A DNA stretch of 64,000 bases from Antitrichia curtipendula (taxonomy: Eukaryota > Streptophyta > Bryopsida > Hypnales > Leucodontaceae), in the NCBI GenBank assembly GCA_951230915.1, contig OX579639.1:17980001-18044000 (forward strand), in the 5' to 3' direction. Position numbers and translations under genes: made by a program. The notes beneath the pieces were generated by a model. It was not told the DNA's origin and searched no databases. It was given only the letters and a program-made list of their open reading frames with translations. This document shows, piece after piece, positions 63,221 through 64,000 of the stretch. Every line of letters begins with the position of its first letter. Positions within the stretch are counted from its first letter, which is position 1.

Positions 63221-63459
63221 CCCCTTAAGGATGTTGCCCTCCAAAAGAGTTGGCGTATGTTGTCTATATATTAAATTTATTTGATCCTCCCCAAACACTA
63301 AAAAATTCCCCCCCCCACACCAAAACTCTCAGTTGACTAGTAGTATGTTTGTGACTTGGTCTGAAATTTACAGCTTGGATGGGATTCATGTGCTACTCAA
63401 TTTTCCCTTCTGTATACAACAAGGGAGAGAATATAAAAAACAACAACATCCTTGAGGGG
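63221..63459. mobile_element. Short TTAA-type MITE, 239 bp
   Basis: Flanked by TTAA at 63217-63220 and 63460-63463. With the flank, the left end is TTAACCCCTTAAGGATGTTG and the reversed right end differs by a single base (C for T at position 10). The interior is unique and AT-rich with a C run. Confidence 0.88.
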
Positions 63460-63463
63460 TTAA

Positions 63464-64000
63464 TGTGCAACAAAAGTCAATACTTTGGGTTTAACTATCA
63501 TCAATTTGCTATACATAGAATGAAAAGTCAAATTAATGAACCTATTGTAATGTCAAAAAATTTAGAGTAAATATTTTATCCATAATCCACATATTTATGA
63601 AATGTAAATAGCTTCATCACTCTAGTCAAGAAAGCAAATTACAACTACTGCAGTTTCAGGGCAAGTCATTGGAGAAAAATATCCATAGATGCCAAAATTT
63701 ATGTGAAATTATTTTTTCAAAAAAATGAATTTCTAGTATGGAGAATAAAATTAAAGACCGCTGCAAAAGATTTATTTATTTAAGCATGTGCCTTTCCTTC
63801 TTTTTTAACTGAAAAGTACAATATAAAAATTTCCGACAGCAATGTACCAATCCTGTCCTTGACTCAGGGGTACCTTGGGGAAATTGAAGATTAATAAAAC
63901 CCGCGACCAGAACCCACTAATGAAACTGCACGGCTATGGTACCAACAACTTCACGCAAGGCACCAAAGTAAGGAATTCGTCTCCACAAGGACATTTGCAA
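63464..64000. other. Window end, nothing recognised
   Basis: AT-rich until about 63830. The last 170 bases are of more balanced composition and might be the edge of a gene beyond the window, but no coding segment can be assigned. Confidence 0.3.

Noticed and set aside
1..64000. CRISPR arrays, operons or bacterial features
   Set aside because: The window is plant nuclear DNA with introns; regularly spaced repeats here are tandem arrays and transposon copies, not CRISPR.

Overview
The window is nuclear DNA of a land plant. The evidence is GT-AG introns, a plant-type PEX5 with many WxxxF/Y boxes, an early light-induced protein with a plastid transit peptide, an A-type cytochrome P450 relic, a homologue of the plant-only At1g01500 family, and three copies of the plant telomere motif TTTAGGG in an intron. 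The AT-rich intergenic DNA, modest introns and general look of the proteins suggest a bryophyte such as a moss; this is an inference and was not tested.

Layout: 1-3.0 kb, AT-rich repeats and small fold-backs. 3.2-9.8 kb, PEX5 (+), 15 exons, apparently intact. 9.9-10.85 kb, repeat remnant. 12.0-18.2 kb, a CorA/GMN-type membrane transporter (+), 3 exons, with tandem duplications in both introns. 19.55-21.37 kb, ELIP (-), 3 exons. 22.4-25.3 kb, a 5'-truncated cytochrome P450 relic (+) with lost invariant residues. 26-29 kb, several MITEs. 29.02-33.42 kb, a complete hAT transposon with an exact 8-bp target duplication (CTTCCAAA), its transposase (-) broken by one frameshift. 34.8-37 kb, repeats. 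38.0-39.9 kb, an older stop-riddled hAT transposase relic (+). 42.55-44.94 kb, a probable plastid protein of unknown function (+), 3 exons. 45.9-50.2 kb, repeats. 51.0-52.3 kb, At1g01500-like gene (-), 2 exons. 53.5-63.5 kb, almost entirely nested repeats.

The most striking feature is a large, diverse set of non-autonomous elements bounded by TTAA and terminal inverted repeats of the type CCCCTAAAG...CTTTAGGGG. I recognise about fifteen copies or fragments in at least six sequence groups (called A to F here, plus one 239-bp MITE). Two nested insertions, compared with uninterrupted paralogous copies in the same window, support insertion at TTAA, which is the piggyBac signature. No transposase for them lies in the window. 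Several carry internal, diverged tandem modules.

The five host genes are functionally unrelated (peroxisomal import, ion transport, light stress, a plastid protein and an unknown membrane protein); nothing suggests a gene cluster. ELIP and the unknown plastid protein are both expected to be plastid-targeted. Exon limits were read by eye from splice motifs, reading phase and remembered family similarity, without any transcript or database search.
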